64,000 bases of DNA from Prorocentrum cordatum. Taxonomy: Eukaryota; Sar; Dinophyceae; Prorocentrales; Prorocentraceae. This document shows positions 10,357 through 20,692 of this stretch, piece by piece. Position 1 is the first letter of the stretch; each line of letters opens with the position of its first letter. The position numbers were made by a program, and so were the translations under genes. The notes under the pieces are model-generated. The model worked only from the letters and a program-made list of their open reading frames with translations, searched no databases and was not told the DNA's origin. The stretch covers positions 43,501 through 107,500 of the forward strand of contig CAUYUJ010014631.1 in NCBI GenBank assembly GCA_963575745.1, given 5' to 3'.

Positions 10357-11100
10357 ATGGCGCGCCGAGTCCTCGAATGCAGCAGGCCAGCTCGGAACCT
10401 TTCCCCATCCCAGGAGGAGATGATTCTAAGTGGCGACAACGGCGATTGGGATTCGGATTGCGTGGTGCACCACTGCTCGGGCGACGGATGCCCGCTGGGC
10501 TGCAGGGGCGAGGCGCGCAGCAAGGGCCTCGTGGTCGACCTCATTGCGCTGTCCTTGTGCAGCCAGCTGGTCGTTGCGCTGGAATATAGGTGGAAGGGGT
10601 TCGACGCTGCCAGCGCGCGGGCGTTCGGGGGCAGGCGCCAGCACCGACTGTCGGACAGGGCCTTGGAGAAGATGTCCCCGCCGGCGAGGGTCAGGCAGGC
10701 CGAGCTGGCGATGCGGGGCGCCCAGATGCTTGGCAGGGGCGTGGACTGGTCTGGGAAGAACAACGCGAAGGGCGGCAGCGTCGCCCAGGCCTTCGCGAGG
10801 GGCGACCCTCGCGCGAGCAATCTAGAGCTCGCCATCGTCTTGGGCGAGCCCGCCCAGAGCTTCCTCAACATGTCGCTCGCTGCAGAGAAGGCTGCTCCGG
10901 CACGTGCGCAGGCGGCCCTGCGCGTTCCAGCGGGGGCCGGCAAACCGCCGCCCGATTTCTCCGAGGTCGAGGCGAAGGCCGTCGACGCGAATTGGGCCAT
11001 CGCCAGCGAATCCGAGGGCAGCGCGGTCATCTGCAAGCTCGCGGCCTTGATGCGTTCTTATTCTGCTGGGAAGTGGAAGGACCGATGGCGAAGTGGAACG
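10357..11100 (+). CDS. Duplicated gene A, main coding segment with Cys/His cluster
   Basis: The longest well-supported coding piece of copy A. It contains a Cys/His cluster (VVHHCSGDGCPLGC, residues 36-49), a segment LVVALEYRWKGFDAASARAF, and an Ala-rich helical C-terminal half ending near SAGKWKDRWRSGT. Copy B (28826-30136) encodes the same protein at high identity, with amino acid changes that are mostly conservative. CxxxxCPxxC-type clusters can bind zinc, but this family is not one I can name. It is followed by the G-rich/C-rich linker at 11103-11212. Confidence 0.55.
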
Positions 11101-11102
11101 GG

Positions 11103-11212
11103 GTTGGCCGCGGGGGGCGGTGGTGGGGGCGGTTGGGGGCGGGCCTGCCTGCCGCCCCTGCCCGCCCCCCCCCCCCCCCCGCCGTCCTTCGCCACCCCTT
11201 TCGCCCGCCGAG
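11103..11212 (+). other. G-rich then C-rich hairpin between two coding segments
   Basis: GGGGGGCGGTGGTGGGGGCGG is followed by GGGGGCGGGC, a short loop, then GCCCCTGCCCGCCCCC and a long C run. The two halves can pair, and the G runs fit a G-quadruplex pattern. The coding frame before and after differs by one position in both copies. Either it is a small intron with a strong hairpin and polypyrimidine end (acceptor CCGAG just before GAGTTGAAG), or the C run hides a one-base error. Confidence 0.5.
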
Positions 11213-11347
11213 GAGTTGAAGTTGCTGCGCGAGAAGAAGCACAAGGCGAGCCTGCGCATCATGAAGGGCATGGCCGAGGCGTGGCAGCGCTTGGTCTTCG
11301 TGCATCGGCAGCCGAAGTTCGAAATCTTCGCGCTCGCAGCGGCTTGA
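11198..11347 (+). pseudogene. Duplicated gene A, segment 5, cut by a stop codon
   Basis: The frame reads EELKLLREKKHKASLRIMKG and then AWQRLVFVHRQPKFEIFALA, a charged helical segment. It ends in TGA at 11345-11347. Copy B has AGG at the same place and reads on through REYSQDAVRRVLGPLAARRE. The stop is therefore a lesion private to copy A. Confidence 0.5.
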
Positions 11348-11463
11348 AAGCATAGCCAGGACGCCGTTCGCAGAGTACTTGGCCCACTCGCAGCACGGAG
11401 GGAGCGCTGCGCCGACTGCGTCGATCAGTTCACGTGCGTCTGGCTAAATCGCCTGCAGGACCC

Positions 11464-11655
11464 ATGTCGTTCACGCAGAGCACGCAGATCGTTGAGGTCG
11501 ATGTTGAGCTGCCTGCCAGTGAATTCGACCCGACGTGAGAGGAAGCATTTGATTTGTCAGGAGTTGAAGAGAGTTCGATCCCGAGGTAGGGCCCCGACAG
11601 CCACCTCGACGGCACGGCGTATCTATATCGCACCAGCTTCCCAATCGCATTCGAG
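11464..11655 (+). pseudogene. Duplicated gene A, segment 6, cut by a stop codon
   Basis: From ATG at 11464 the frame reads MSFTQSTQIVEVDVELPASE and stops at TGA 11536-11538. Copy B has CGA at that place and continues through an acidic stretch (EEAFDVPGAERESDPEV). The frame of this segment differs by one from segment 5 in both copies, so there is either an intron or an older shared frameshift between them. Confidence 0.4.
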
Positions 11656-12440
11656 CGAATTGAAAGATGTGATGGCAGATGTGTTACCTGATCGTGCCAT
11701 GCGGAAGTCATTTTCACAATGTCTGTCAGCTTTCGACGTGGGCGGTGGGAAGAGACGCAGGTGCGATGCGCGCACGGGGGGAGTGAGGTTGCATGCAGGA
11801 GCTCTGACGGCTTCTCCAAGACAATATCGCGCGCGGCCTTACGATATGTTTGTATATCAGAATTTCGAAGGTGGAGCTGCTGGAACGATGGCGCGATGCA
11901 ACCAGACAAGGAAGATATGGAAAGACTTGCCAGCTGAATCCAAGGACGCGTGCGTGGCGCGAGCTGCTGCTGAGAATCGGGTAGTGGAAGAAGTTCGGGG
12001 CATGGACTTTCACCAGTTCAGCAGGTCAAATCTGGCTCAGTCACTGCGCAGGGGATTGAAGCTAAGCCTCAGGATGTCCAGCGTCATCGCGACCCTGCGG
12101 AAGTTGAGCGACCACCCTGCGTGGGAGACAGGCGCCAGCGTGGATTGTTTTGAAGGGGGCCTCCACGTTGACAAGGTTCTGAACCATACACGGGCGCGGG
12201 CGCGTCAATTGGTGGAGACATGCATGGGGTGCGACCCTACTCCTGTGCCGAATCCACTTGGGGACCTGAAGCCTTTTCTCAGCGTGCTCTCTACGACATG
12301 GGGGGCCCTGCAGCAGGGGCCACTATCAGGAGGGGCGCTCGACCGCGACGAAGAACTTGCATCGCTGGCGTTTGACCCACATCGGCGACTTCAGGCGGAG
12401 AGCGAGCTCGTTCCCCATCTTGCTAGGGTTCAGCGCAGCT
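11656..12440 (+). CDS. Duplicated gene A, segment 7 with an HMG-box-like stretch
   Basis: Open from about 11492 to 12577; the convincing part starts at LKDVMADVLPDRAMRKSF. From 11834 it reads RPYDMFVYQNF, then TRKIWKDLPAESKDACVARA and AENRVVEE. This resembles the pattern of an HMG box (aromatic start, W-K-x-L, E-S/E-K, Ala-rich third helix). HMG boxes bind or bend DNA. The assignment is by eye and needs a profile search. Copy B is broken here by a stop and a 7-base deletion. The rest (SLRRGLKLSLRMSSVIATL and onward) is unassigned. Confidence 0.45.
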
Positions 12441-13202
12441 GCCCCAGGCTCGCAGCCCGCCAAAATCCAAGTATTCCTCGCGATGACCGTCGGTGCTGGC
12501 GAGTTGGCCGCGACTGTCCGCATGCCCCCCATCGTGTACCACAATGTGCAGAATGCTCAGCTTGGCGCGGGGGATGATGTCGTGTCCAGCTCGCATTTGG
12601 ATTTCGAGAGACTCTTCATCGCTGCTGGAGTGGATGTCCCAGATCACATAGATATGGCTTGGATCGGTTATCAGAGGGACGCGGACGTGGACCACTTCCA
12701 GATCATTCTTGATAGGTCCAGCGAGGTTCGCGCAGAGCTGAGTTGCGAGCGCGAGGGCGCCGCGGTCAAGGTCGCGCACGGCGCAGCCAAGCTCGAGGCC
12801 GCGGCCAAAGCCAAACAGAAGTACAAGAACGTCTTCGGCGTCAGCATTGGCACGTTGCCCGACGCGGGCCCTGCTGGGGACGCTGAGCAGCCTGGCGCAT
12901 CCGACTTGGGCCACGTCAGCGACGACGACGCCAACTACGAGAAGGCCGTGGTCGAGCGGGAGTGCGACGAGGCCACGGAGTCTGGAGTCGACGGGGAGTC
13001 CGACGCGGCGGTCACCGACGCCAGCGTCTCGGAGGATCCTCCGCCTCCGCCTCCGCCGCCGCCTCCACCGCAGGACATGTGGGGCAAATGGGAGCGGAGC
13101 AATGGCGGGGGTGGGGCGCCATGGGCGTCCCTCTCGCGTCCTTCTGAGGCGCGTTCGCCTTCGCTGCGCCGTCTTCCTTCGGCTTCTTCGATGGCCCCAT
13201 GA
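12400..13202 (+). CDS. Duplicated gene A, C-terminal segment with acidic and poly-Pro end
   Basis: The frame reads through IDMAWIGYQRDADVDHFQII and an Ala/Lys-rich helix (KVAHGAAKLEAAAKAKQKYK) to an acidic region (SDDDANYEKAVVERECDEAT), then poly-Pro (EDPPPPPPPPPPPQDMWGKW). The copy comparison shows third-position differences in this frame (TTC/TTT in QVFLAM versus LVFLAM). Copy B ends soon after the poly-Pro at a TAG. In copy A the stop falls later and the extra tail is probably not real coding. No known domain. Confidence 0.5.
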
Positions 13203-13334
13203 GGGCCCCGCCCTTTCCCCACGGGGGCTCCGGGCTCCAGAGCTCCACGATTGCCCCGCGAGCGCCCCTAGACGCCCTCCGAGGGCTCCAGGGCCCAAGA
13301 GAGCCCCATCGCCAACGTTGCCATCATCGCCACT

Positions 13335-13530
13335 TTACGCCATAGCGCCCGCTATCGTCACCAGCATCATCAGCACCATCATTATCAGCATCATCGTCAC
13401 CATCAGCATCATCGTCGTCATCATCACTCCCCAGACATCAGCTGCATCATCATCGTCACCACCGTCATCATCAGCGTCATCAGCACCACAGGCAGCGCAA
13501 TCGTCGGCATCACTTTCACCATCGCCTTCA
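13335..13530. repeat. CAT/CAG-type trinucleotide microsatellite in copy A
   Basis: Degenerate CATCAT, CAGCATCATCGTCAC triplets fill the interval. The matching tract in copy B lies at about 32235-32460. It sits just 3' of the last coding segment. Confidence 0.75.
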
Positions 13531-13629
13531 TCACCCCCCATCCTCCTACGCTTCCTCGTCCGCCCATTACTCCTCTCACCTTTTACTCGTTCATTCCTCC
13601 ATCGCATCCCTAGCCCTCTCTTCCCCATC

Positions 13630-14710
13630 CTCAAGCACGAGGGGCCCGAGCCCCGTAGTACCATCTTTTGGCTCTATTGGGCTCGCTGCTCCCGCCCAGT
13701 GCCTTCCCGTGGCGCTTGAGGGGCACGCCTCACGACTGGAGTTCTGCGGTTTTCGTTGGCTTCTATCTGGTAGGCGCTGGCAAGATCTGGGCAAATTCGT
13801 TAGTTTTCGTGGGCGACCTGTTCTTCCAGCTCGGGGCCTCCGGCAAGGGGGGGATGAGCCCGGAGTGGCTAGCATTCCCCGCCGTGCGGGACGAGCCCTG
13901 GAGCGGCTAGCATTCCCCGCCGTGGTACGCAGTGGCGGCCGATGTCAGTTAGTAGATCGTTGAGTTTTGGCGGTGGTCTCGGCTTTTATGCTTCACCGTC
14001 TATTTCTCACGCGTCTACTGCATGGGCTCAGCCAGCTGCTATTGAGTGCCGTGGTGTCCATCGTCTGGGTTGCCTGCAGTTGGTGGTTTCCTCGTGCATC
14101 TCACGCTCGCCATGGTTTTGGTGCTCAGTCTCTGTTTGCGGGGCGAGCCCTGGTGAGGCTAGCATTCCCCGCCGTGGTAGCAGTGGCGGTCTATGTCGCC
14201 AGCTAATTCTAGGAGTTTTGGCAGTGGCGTCTATTCCTTTGCTTCACTTTCATTTCTCAGGCATATGCTGGGCGGGCCCTGCTGCTATTTAATTCAATTT
14301 CCTCGTTTCTATGTTGGTTGTTTGCTTTTCACTCGCTTGAGTCTCGCCGTAATGCCAATGCGCTAGCTTCGGTGATTGCCACAGCAGTACGGTTTGTATG
14401 GGTGTCATTTGTTTTGTCGCATGCGACGGGCGAGTGGCCATTCCGCTGGGCTGATATTCGTGGGGCGCGGCGGGCGTGCGGTGCTGGGCGTGTTTGGCTT
14501 AATAATACCGTACTGTGTTGGGTACATACGGCGGCCAACCTCTACAGACGGCGTCAATTTCGTCTCCTCGGGTGTCTTCTTGGCGGGCAGGCGCGAGGGC
14601 CTCAAGGTGTTCGTGTGAGTCGGGCAGGTAACCTTCTCTCTATTTTGATTTGTATGACTACGTCATTGATCCCATTGCCATTCCCATTCCCATTCCCTCT
14701 CTTCCCCATC
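13630..14710. other. 1,081-bp segment present only in copy A, between 16-bp direct repeats
   Basis: CCCTCTCTTCCCCATC occurs at 13614-13629 and again at 14695-14710. Copy B has a single related site (32536-32551) and lacks everything between. Inside are three copies of a CTAGCATTCCCCGCCGTG motif (about 13868-14180) in a two-fold larger repeat with the words GCAGTGGCGG and GAGTTTTGGC. Either an insertion with a 16-bp target duplication in A or a deletion between short repeats in B explains it. Confidence 0.75.
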
Positions 14711-16197
14711 ACCGTTATCCCATGTCCCCCTCATCATCATCATCATCATCATCATCATCGTCATAAGCACTATCATCATCATAACCGCCATCTCCATCAT
14801 CGTGGTTCCTCCTCATTATTATGTTGTGCCCGCGTGCCCCCGTCTCGTTCTCATCATCGCCATCGCCCGAATCGTCGCCCTCATCCTCATCTCCTTCAGC
14901 GTCGTCACCGCCGTCACCGGCCATCGGCCCTCTTGCATTACTCTCGTGCGTTCTGAGAACCCGTGCTTGTTCTTGGGGGTCTCATTGGGGCTTGGGACCT
15001 TGGAGGTTTCCGCATGCGCGCCGCGGGCGCCGGCCGATTGTTTCATGCGCCCGTTTTCTCTGGCTTATCGCGCATGAAGCGCGTGGGCTGCGAGTCGTCG
15101 AACGCACTCAGCATGCAAGGCGTCGGGCTCGCATGGGGCGCCGCGCGCATCCGAGGCCTTGTCGCGGCCCTCTAAGATTAAGCCTGGTGCGGCTGGGCCC
15201 CCCATGGGCCTTGGAGCCCCTGTTGAGCCCAGTTCGGTTCTCCTGGCGCAATGTTGGGGCTCTCTCGGGGAGTCGATGGGGCCTTGGCGGGGGCCGTTTG
15301 GCGGAGTCAGCGCGCCCCCCTGGGCCTTGGGCCACCCTGGGCTCCATGGCCGATGGCGAGGAGGGGCGGTGCGAAATTAAAGCCACCCCTTCAGAGGCCG
15401 AAGAAGCGCCCCCTGGGGCTCTCTCGGCACGCTCTCGGCGCGCTTCTGCCCCCCCCCCCCTCCCGCTCGAAGCGCCAGCAACGGCGCCGAGCAATCATGC
15501 CAGGGGCCTCTTGTGCATGTGCAAGGGTTGCTCGGAATTCTGGGCGCTTCGCGCACCCCCCCCCCCCCCCCCGGGCCCTTCGAGCGACGACGCCGGGGCG
15601 AGTTGAGGTCCTGAGGGGGGATAGGGGGAGAGACGGGGGCAATGGGTTTCGCTTGAAGGAGGGCCAGGGGGGGCGGGATCAAAGAGAGGGGCGAAGACTG
15701 CGCGGATAGTGATGATGCTGATCACGGTGATAGCGGAGATGATTATGGCGATGGCCGACATGGCCGTGGTTGCGCGCGACGGCCCGCGAGCAGAGGATCA
15801 TGCATTTGTTTTGTTGAGCCAATTTCGGGTTGATGATCCTCCGTTCCTGCCTCCCTCCGCGCCGCGCCGTGCTCTCTCGATTGTCCAGGGGCCCAGGGGC
15901 AGGCGGCGGGCGTTTTCCTGGGTTCCCGAGCGGAGCCAAGCCCTCGCTACGCATGCCCCTGGCCGCCAGGGCCTCTCTTGCAGCCCCCCCCCCGCTAGTG
16001 CGCGGCGTCCTCGTGGCCTTGTCCCGCCGTCATGGCGTCGCCTCAGCAGTTGTCTGGGTGCTCTCTTGGACCCCCAGGTCTTCGCTGCACTAACCAGACA
16101 AACAAATCTTACTGGGGGCCCCTTTGGGGCCTCTAACCCCTGCGCACTCGAGAGCGACCGCAGACCCTTCGACAACGACGGCGACAACCGATTGCTC
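14711..16197. other. 3' non-coding part of copy A with CAT repeats and poly-C runs
   Basis: CAT triplets occupy about 14725-14905. Beyond them the copies stay alignable but open frames in the two copies do not agree. Runs of C lie near 15450-15475 and 15557-15572, and a simple GATGATGCTGATCACGGTGA patch near 15709. I see no supported gene. Confidence 0.45.
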
Positions 16198-16860
16198 TTT
16201 TTTGCAATTCCAGGCGATTCCGCGCGCCTCTCGAGTCTTCCCCAGTCCACTCTTTCCAGTCACGGTCCACCCTTGCCCATCCCAGGCAGTTTGGGACAAA
16301 AGGGATGTTGCCATTATTTGGGCTGCAAGTTGTATGGGGTGGACTAGGGTAGATTGAAGTGGTGATTTCAAGGCTGATGGCATCGTAGCGACACGCCCCT
16401 CGATGAAAACACGTTTCGTCGTGTCCTCTGGGGAGGGCGCTGCCTCTCGGCGTTGCCGTCGCAGGTTCTCGGCATTGAAAGGCGTCGTTGACGTCGGCCG
16501 ACGTTTGGTCGACCTCGGCGTTCCACAACTAGTGTCCGGACCCCGCTTGCCCGCAAATCGTTGGCTGGTTTCGATGTTGCAAAGGTCACAGAGGGTTGTC
16601 GAGCTGCCCCGCTTCTTGGAACAAGTTCGGCGCCCAGGAGATCCAGGTAGCTGACATGTTCCACAAGTGCGAACGCGGCTTCGGATTCTCGCCGGGAATC
16701 CGACGCCGCGATCGCACTTGCATGGGTCACAGAAAAGGAGCTTGGAGACCCGCGGTTCCTGGGCTATCTCCTTTTCTCTTTTGGCCCCGACCCGCGCCGC
16801 CGACGCCCCTCCCCTCCCCCCTCACCCCGCAGCCCACAGGGCGGGCACTTCGACCCCCGC
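16198..16860. other. Junction region right of copy A; no clear gene
   Basis: Sequence right of the duplication is unrelated to that right of copy B. A short dispersed motif (CACGGTCCACCC ... CCCATCCCAGGCAG) lies at 16261-16295. Frames near 16600-16740 look weakly protein-like but no motif is seen. Confidence 0.35.
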
Positions 16861-16863
16861 CTG

Positions 16864-17391
16864 CGGAGATGCGAGAAGGCGCCGCCCAAGGCCAGGGCCA
16901 AGTGCTGGGTGTGCAATGAGCTCATTCGCCCAGGCAGTTACAGGCTCACGCATCGGTTTCGGAGGTCGAACTCTTTGAGGCACGAGTCGTATATGCACGG
17001 GCTCGCTGGTTGCATCAGTCGTTTGCCAGCGCCCACCAGGCTGGTCGACTTGGAATTCCTAAGGGATGAGCGAGTGAAGCCAGGTGTCGATGAGGAATTT
17101 GTTTTTTTCCTCAGGGCCATGGAGTCCGCTCTGACGGCTCTGGATCCTGCATCTGGGTCTGGGTTGCCTAGAACCTGGGCGTCTGGGGCGCCGGAGGGCT
17201 CGGCGAGACTGGCCCTCGGGCTTCGTGCGCATCTTTGCCGCGGCGCCAGGCCCACCGAAAACGCGCGGAGCAAAACTGCACCAGCCATGGAAAACAGTTT
17301 TGTTCCATGGAACAAAATGTTGCGCCATGGAACACCATTTTGTTCCACGGGACGAATATTTGTTCCATGGCACAAAGTGCTGCCGACGTAA
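16864..17391 (+). CDS. Coding segment with a C-x2-C ... H-x4-C module
   Basis: The frame is entered upstream of 16909 without an ATG, so this is probably an exon. It reads KARAKCWVCNELIRPGSYRL, then about 20 residues, then MHGLAGCISRLPAPTRLVDL and a plausible continuation to about 17190 (FVFFLRAMESALTALD). The C-x2-C-x27-H-x4-C spacing resembles PARP-type zinc-binding modules, but the assignment is inference. From about 17260 the frame enters the TTTTGTTCC repeat cluster and is probably no longer coding. It may belong to the same gene as the pieces at 18.5-21.0 kb. Confidence 0.4.
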   Translation, partial: RRCEKAPPKARAKCWVCNELIRPGSYRLTHRFRRSNSLRHESYMHGLAGCISRLPAPTRLVDLEFLRDERVKPGVDEEFVFFLRAMESALTALDPASGSGLPRTWASGAPEGSARLALGLRAHLCRGARPTENARSKTAPAMENSFVPWNKMLRHGTPFCSTGRIFVPWHKVLPT

Positions 17392-17482
17392 AATTACAAT
17401 GACATCCACGCTCGGTGGTTTCGAAGTGCGGATTTTGTTCCACGGTCAGGCGGTTTTGTTCCGCGGCGCGGAGATTTTGTTC
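17298..17482. repeat. Cluster of TTTTGTTCC motifs including a 20-bp palindrome
   Basis: A perfect palindrome of TTTTGTTCCA and its complement spans 17298-17317. Further (A/T)TTTGTTCC copies start at about 17338, 17358, 17433, 17453 and 17474, each followed by ATGG, ACGG, GCGG or ACCG. Between them lie reverse-orientation GGAACA words at 17311 and 17330. Confidence 0.75.
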
Positions 17483-17940
17483 CACCGCTTTCGCATGCGC
17501 CCCCCGCCCCTGGTGAGCCCGCTGCCAGGCTGACTCGACTCGGCGAGTTTCGGGCGCCATGACTTTTTCGAGCGGGGGGGCCCAGTCTCGGCGGGGTTTC
17601 ACCATGCCAGCACGTTCCATTGAATGCGTCGTCTTCTCAGACCCGAGCTGGGAGCAATATGGGCCCGAGCAGCGATTGAGATATTATGCGTGGTCAAACA
17701 TCACCATTTGATGTATCAGCATGCGCGCGAATACGTAGCATGCCAGCGTTGTCGCGTAGTAACCAGTCGCTCTAGCTCGCCGCGCTTACAGCAAGCATAG
17801 TAAGAGCAACATATGTAGAGGGTCACCATCACATGGGGCAGGTCGTTTTCAGGAACGTGTCTGGAGTTTAGGTCGGCAGGTGGTCGGGCACCCGCGTGCG
17901 ATGCTCGCCTCCGTCGAACCGTTACAGGCCCAAGTCCAAC
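17483..17940. other. No gene recognised
   Basis: Mixed sequence between the palindrome cluster and the 361-bp repeat; no motif or coherent frame noticed. Confidence 0.3.
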
Positions 17941-18460
17941 AGAGCTGAGCTGCTCTGGGAACAAAATTATATGCCAATGCTCGGCGTAAGAATCTGCTTT
18001 CTCAAAATGAATTGACGAATATCTTTCAAACCTGCTAGGAAAACGGACCCAAAGTTATCACATTGTCTCTTCTCGTCGGGTCGACCAACTAGCTCCACCC
18101 CGCGCCAGAACTGGCGCCGGCGGTGAACCGTCAACCTGGTCACCGCCGGGAACCTCGTAGAGCTCTTTGCACGCGTAAGAGTGCTTAGATTTAAAGCAGA
18201 CAGCTAATTCTAGCACTTCGAGAAAAAAGTCGAATTTTCATTTTTGGTTGTCAACTTCATGTTGGTTGCTCCTAATTTTTCGATGGTAAAACTGGCTCTA
18301 GAGAGCTGAGCTGCTCTGGGAACAAAATTTATATGCCAATGCTCGGCGCAAAAATCTGCTTTCTCAAAATGAATTGTCGAATATCTTTCAAATCTTAGGA
18401 CAACCAACCCAACGTTATCACATTGTCTCTTCTTGTCGGGTCGACCAACTAGTTCAGGCA
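17941..18460 (+). repeat. Direct repeat, two 150-bp copies 361 bp apart
   Basis: AGAGCTGAGCTGCTCTGGGAACAAAA starts a block at 17941 (to about 18097) and again at 18302 (to about 18457). Both blocks run through ATGCCAATGCTCGGCG and end at GTCGGGTCGACCAACTAG. The intervening 200 bases are single copy. The right copy leads into the coding segment at 18470. Confidence 0.8.
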
Positions 18461-18469
18461 AACGTCGAG

Positions 18470-18751
18470 CCCGTTCCAGCTGACATCCGCTGCCCCATGG
18501 CGCCCGAGGCCCGCTCGCCCTCGCACGCAACTCTCGAGCAACGGGTCCAGAAGCTAGCGCGTGCCAACATGATCCTCAAAGCGGTGAGTGCGGGGCGCGC
18601 CAAGCGCGCGAAGCTTCCCAGGACAAAGTTGAAGGAGTTTTCCAGGGTGATTGAGTCAGCCCACCGCGGGGATGACCTTCGCCAGATCGCTGTCGCCCAG
18701 GTCGCACAAGACCTTGGCGCCCAGCAGTCAGGGTCGGACTCATTGAGATGA
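18470..18751 (+). CDS. Small helical coding segment, unknown function
   Basis: The frame reads EARSPSHATLEQRVQKLARA and then a basic helical stretch and IAVAQVAQDLGAQQS, ending at TGA. The amphipathic Leu/Ala/Arg pattern suggests a coiled coil of about 60 residues. No domain is named. It sits on the same strand as its neighbours and may be an exon of the same gene. Confidence 0.35.
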   Translation, partial: PVPADIRCPMAPEARSPSHATLEQRVQKLARANMILKAVSAGRAKRAKLPRTKLKEFSRVIESAHRGDDLRQIAVAQVAQDLGAQQSGSDSLR

Positions 18752-19437
18752 GGTATCACGCGCGCCTCGCTCCTTTTTGATGGCATGGCTGGCCGTGCCC
18801 ATGCCCGCGTCTCAGGCCGTTCCCGGACTAGCCAGGAAGCCAGGAGGCCTTTTTTCCAGCGTTCCCTTCCCTTCGTTCTTCATTCCCACCCTACCCCGCC
18901 TCGCCCCGCCCTTTGACTTCTTCATCCTTGGCAGTTGCTGGTGTTTTGCTGCTGGCCAGAGCATGGGGCGCATGCGCAATGCGCGCGGACTCGCCTCAGC
19001 AGCTTTGATGGGCAAGAAATCGATGATGTGGTCCCCCCTTTTTGCCCCTTGGCGTCATCATGGCTAGATTAAAATTCCAGCTCGGGTTCGAGTAGCCGCG
19101 TTCGCACAGGGCCTCCCCGGGCCCCAGGCCCTGAGCTGGCTGCCAGGCCCCAACGGGGCCGCTCCGCGCAACGAAGTTAAGGAACGATGGCACCAACAGT
19201 AACGAACAACTTGGGACGATTAAGTGTCCTACAGGCTCTCATAGGCCAATGGGGTATCTAAGTTGGGCGTTGGGAGAATCATGTAACCATGTAGTTTTTC
19301 TTTATGGCCCCTGGCGACCTGCGGCACCGTTTCATTGTTCCTGTTGGTTTCGGGAGATCCGTGGATTCGGACTGCACGCGGCCATTTGGACCAGGCAGGG
19401 CGCATAGATCTGTGAGTCTCCATTGTGAGTTCACCGC
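18752..19437. other. No gene recognised
   Basis: Ordinary-looking sequence between the small coding segment and the Cys-rich ORF; nothing supportable apart from chance open frames. Confidence 0.3.
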
Positions 19438-20692
19438 ATGGCGCCGAAGAGGGCTGGCCCCCGGGCCGAGCGCAGGGGCAGGCGCGGCAGGCCAGCCACC
19501 TGTCAGCCATCGACCGACCCGATCTGCGAGTGGATCGAGTTCGACCCATGCGTTTGCCAGTCCTGCGAGCAGTCCACCCATGAGGTCGACAGGGGCTCTC
19601 CGCTCGACAAGCCCTACTTCCTCGTGTGGAACAGGACGAAGCCCGCCGACCCCAAGAAGCCTCATGGACCGAGGATGCCGTACGGGAACGAGTGCTACAA
19701 GTGCTACGGCTCCCGCCGCAAATACTGGTGCTGCAGCAGGGGGAAGCTTCATGAGATGCGCAGGGCGAAGGAGGTGGACGACGATTTCGTGCAGAAGCGG
19801 CGCGGCGTAGCCCAGGAGGAAGCGGGGAAAAAACCTCAAGACGAAGCAGACGACCACAGTGCAGAAGGTGAGGGAGACATTCGACGAGGACTTCGTCGAA
19901 GGGACGTTCACTCCCCTCGAGAGGTTTGCCAGGTGGCGCAACGTCCAGGGCTGGGGCTCGACCGAGGAGCTCGGGGCAATGCTCAGGGGGAAGTGCCCTC
20001 ACATGGAGATTGTTACTGGTAAAGATGGCGTCGCCCTGGGCGTCGAGACGATAGGCCGGGGCGAGGGCGAGCACGTGCTCCGACGGGGTGGGGCTCACAA
20101 GGCGACGATCAACAGAGCTGACGAGTACGACGCAGACAAGGGGGACATGGCCAAGGGGCACTTCGTCAATCGGGGGGACAAGCTCATGGCGCAGGCGGTT
20201 TTCTCTGGCGCCCGCGCGCACCATGGCCGCGCGGACCTGGACGATGGCAGGTCGTCGTGCCCCGACGGGGAGGAGGGCGAATCTCGCCGTGCGCCTGGCG
20301 GCCAGTTCCCAGGAGCCTCAGGGGTTGCGCCAATCGCAGCGCCAGGTCTTGGCGCGATGAGCTTGAGGGGGGGGCCGCCGTCTATTGGCTCGGTGCAGAA
20401 GGGTCTTCGTCGGCGCGGTTCTCGCGACGACGGGCCCGACCAAGGAGCCATCATCCCCGTGTTGTCGCCGGGGGGCTCTTCGCAGCAAGACCGCGCTGCC
20501 GCGGCGAGTCCGACTCCCGCGCCGAGGCAGAGGCGCGACAACCTTGCGGGGACGGAGACCAAGAGGAGGAGGGCGACCCCGAACGACCAAGTTGACCAGG
20601 CGGAGAGCTCCGTGAATACATTATGGAGCAGTTCTCCTGGGAGAACCACTGGGTCGACAGAGTCAGGAAGAGGGATTTCGATACAGTCGTGA
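19438..20692 (+). pseudogene. Cys-rich protein with a homopolymer frameshift
   Basis: Two overlapping frames form one protein if one A is removed from the A6 run at 19828-19833. The first part starts at ATG 19438 with a basic N-terminus. It has Cys pairs suited to zinc binding (DPCVCQSC, then NECYKCYGSRRKYWCC about 45 residues later), ending in KEVDDDFVQKRRGVAQEEAG. The second part continues KVRETFDEDFVEGTFTPLER and becomes disordered, Gly/Ser/Arg-rich. The shift may be a real lesion or a sequencing error. Function unknown. Confidence 0.5.

Larger units (their letters stand above)
8719..16197 (+). repeat. Segmental duplication, copy A (about 7.5 kb)
   Basis: From AAGCGCGAAACA at 8719 to GATTGCTC at 16197 this segment aligns along its whole length with 27471-34109 in the same orientation, with scattered substitutions and small indels. 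Two large differences exist: 13630-14710 is present only here, and 29045-29220 only in copy B. Outside these limits the flanks are unrelated. Coding-like segments, microsatellites and poly-C runs appear in the same order in both copies. Confidence 0.92.
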
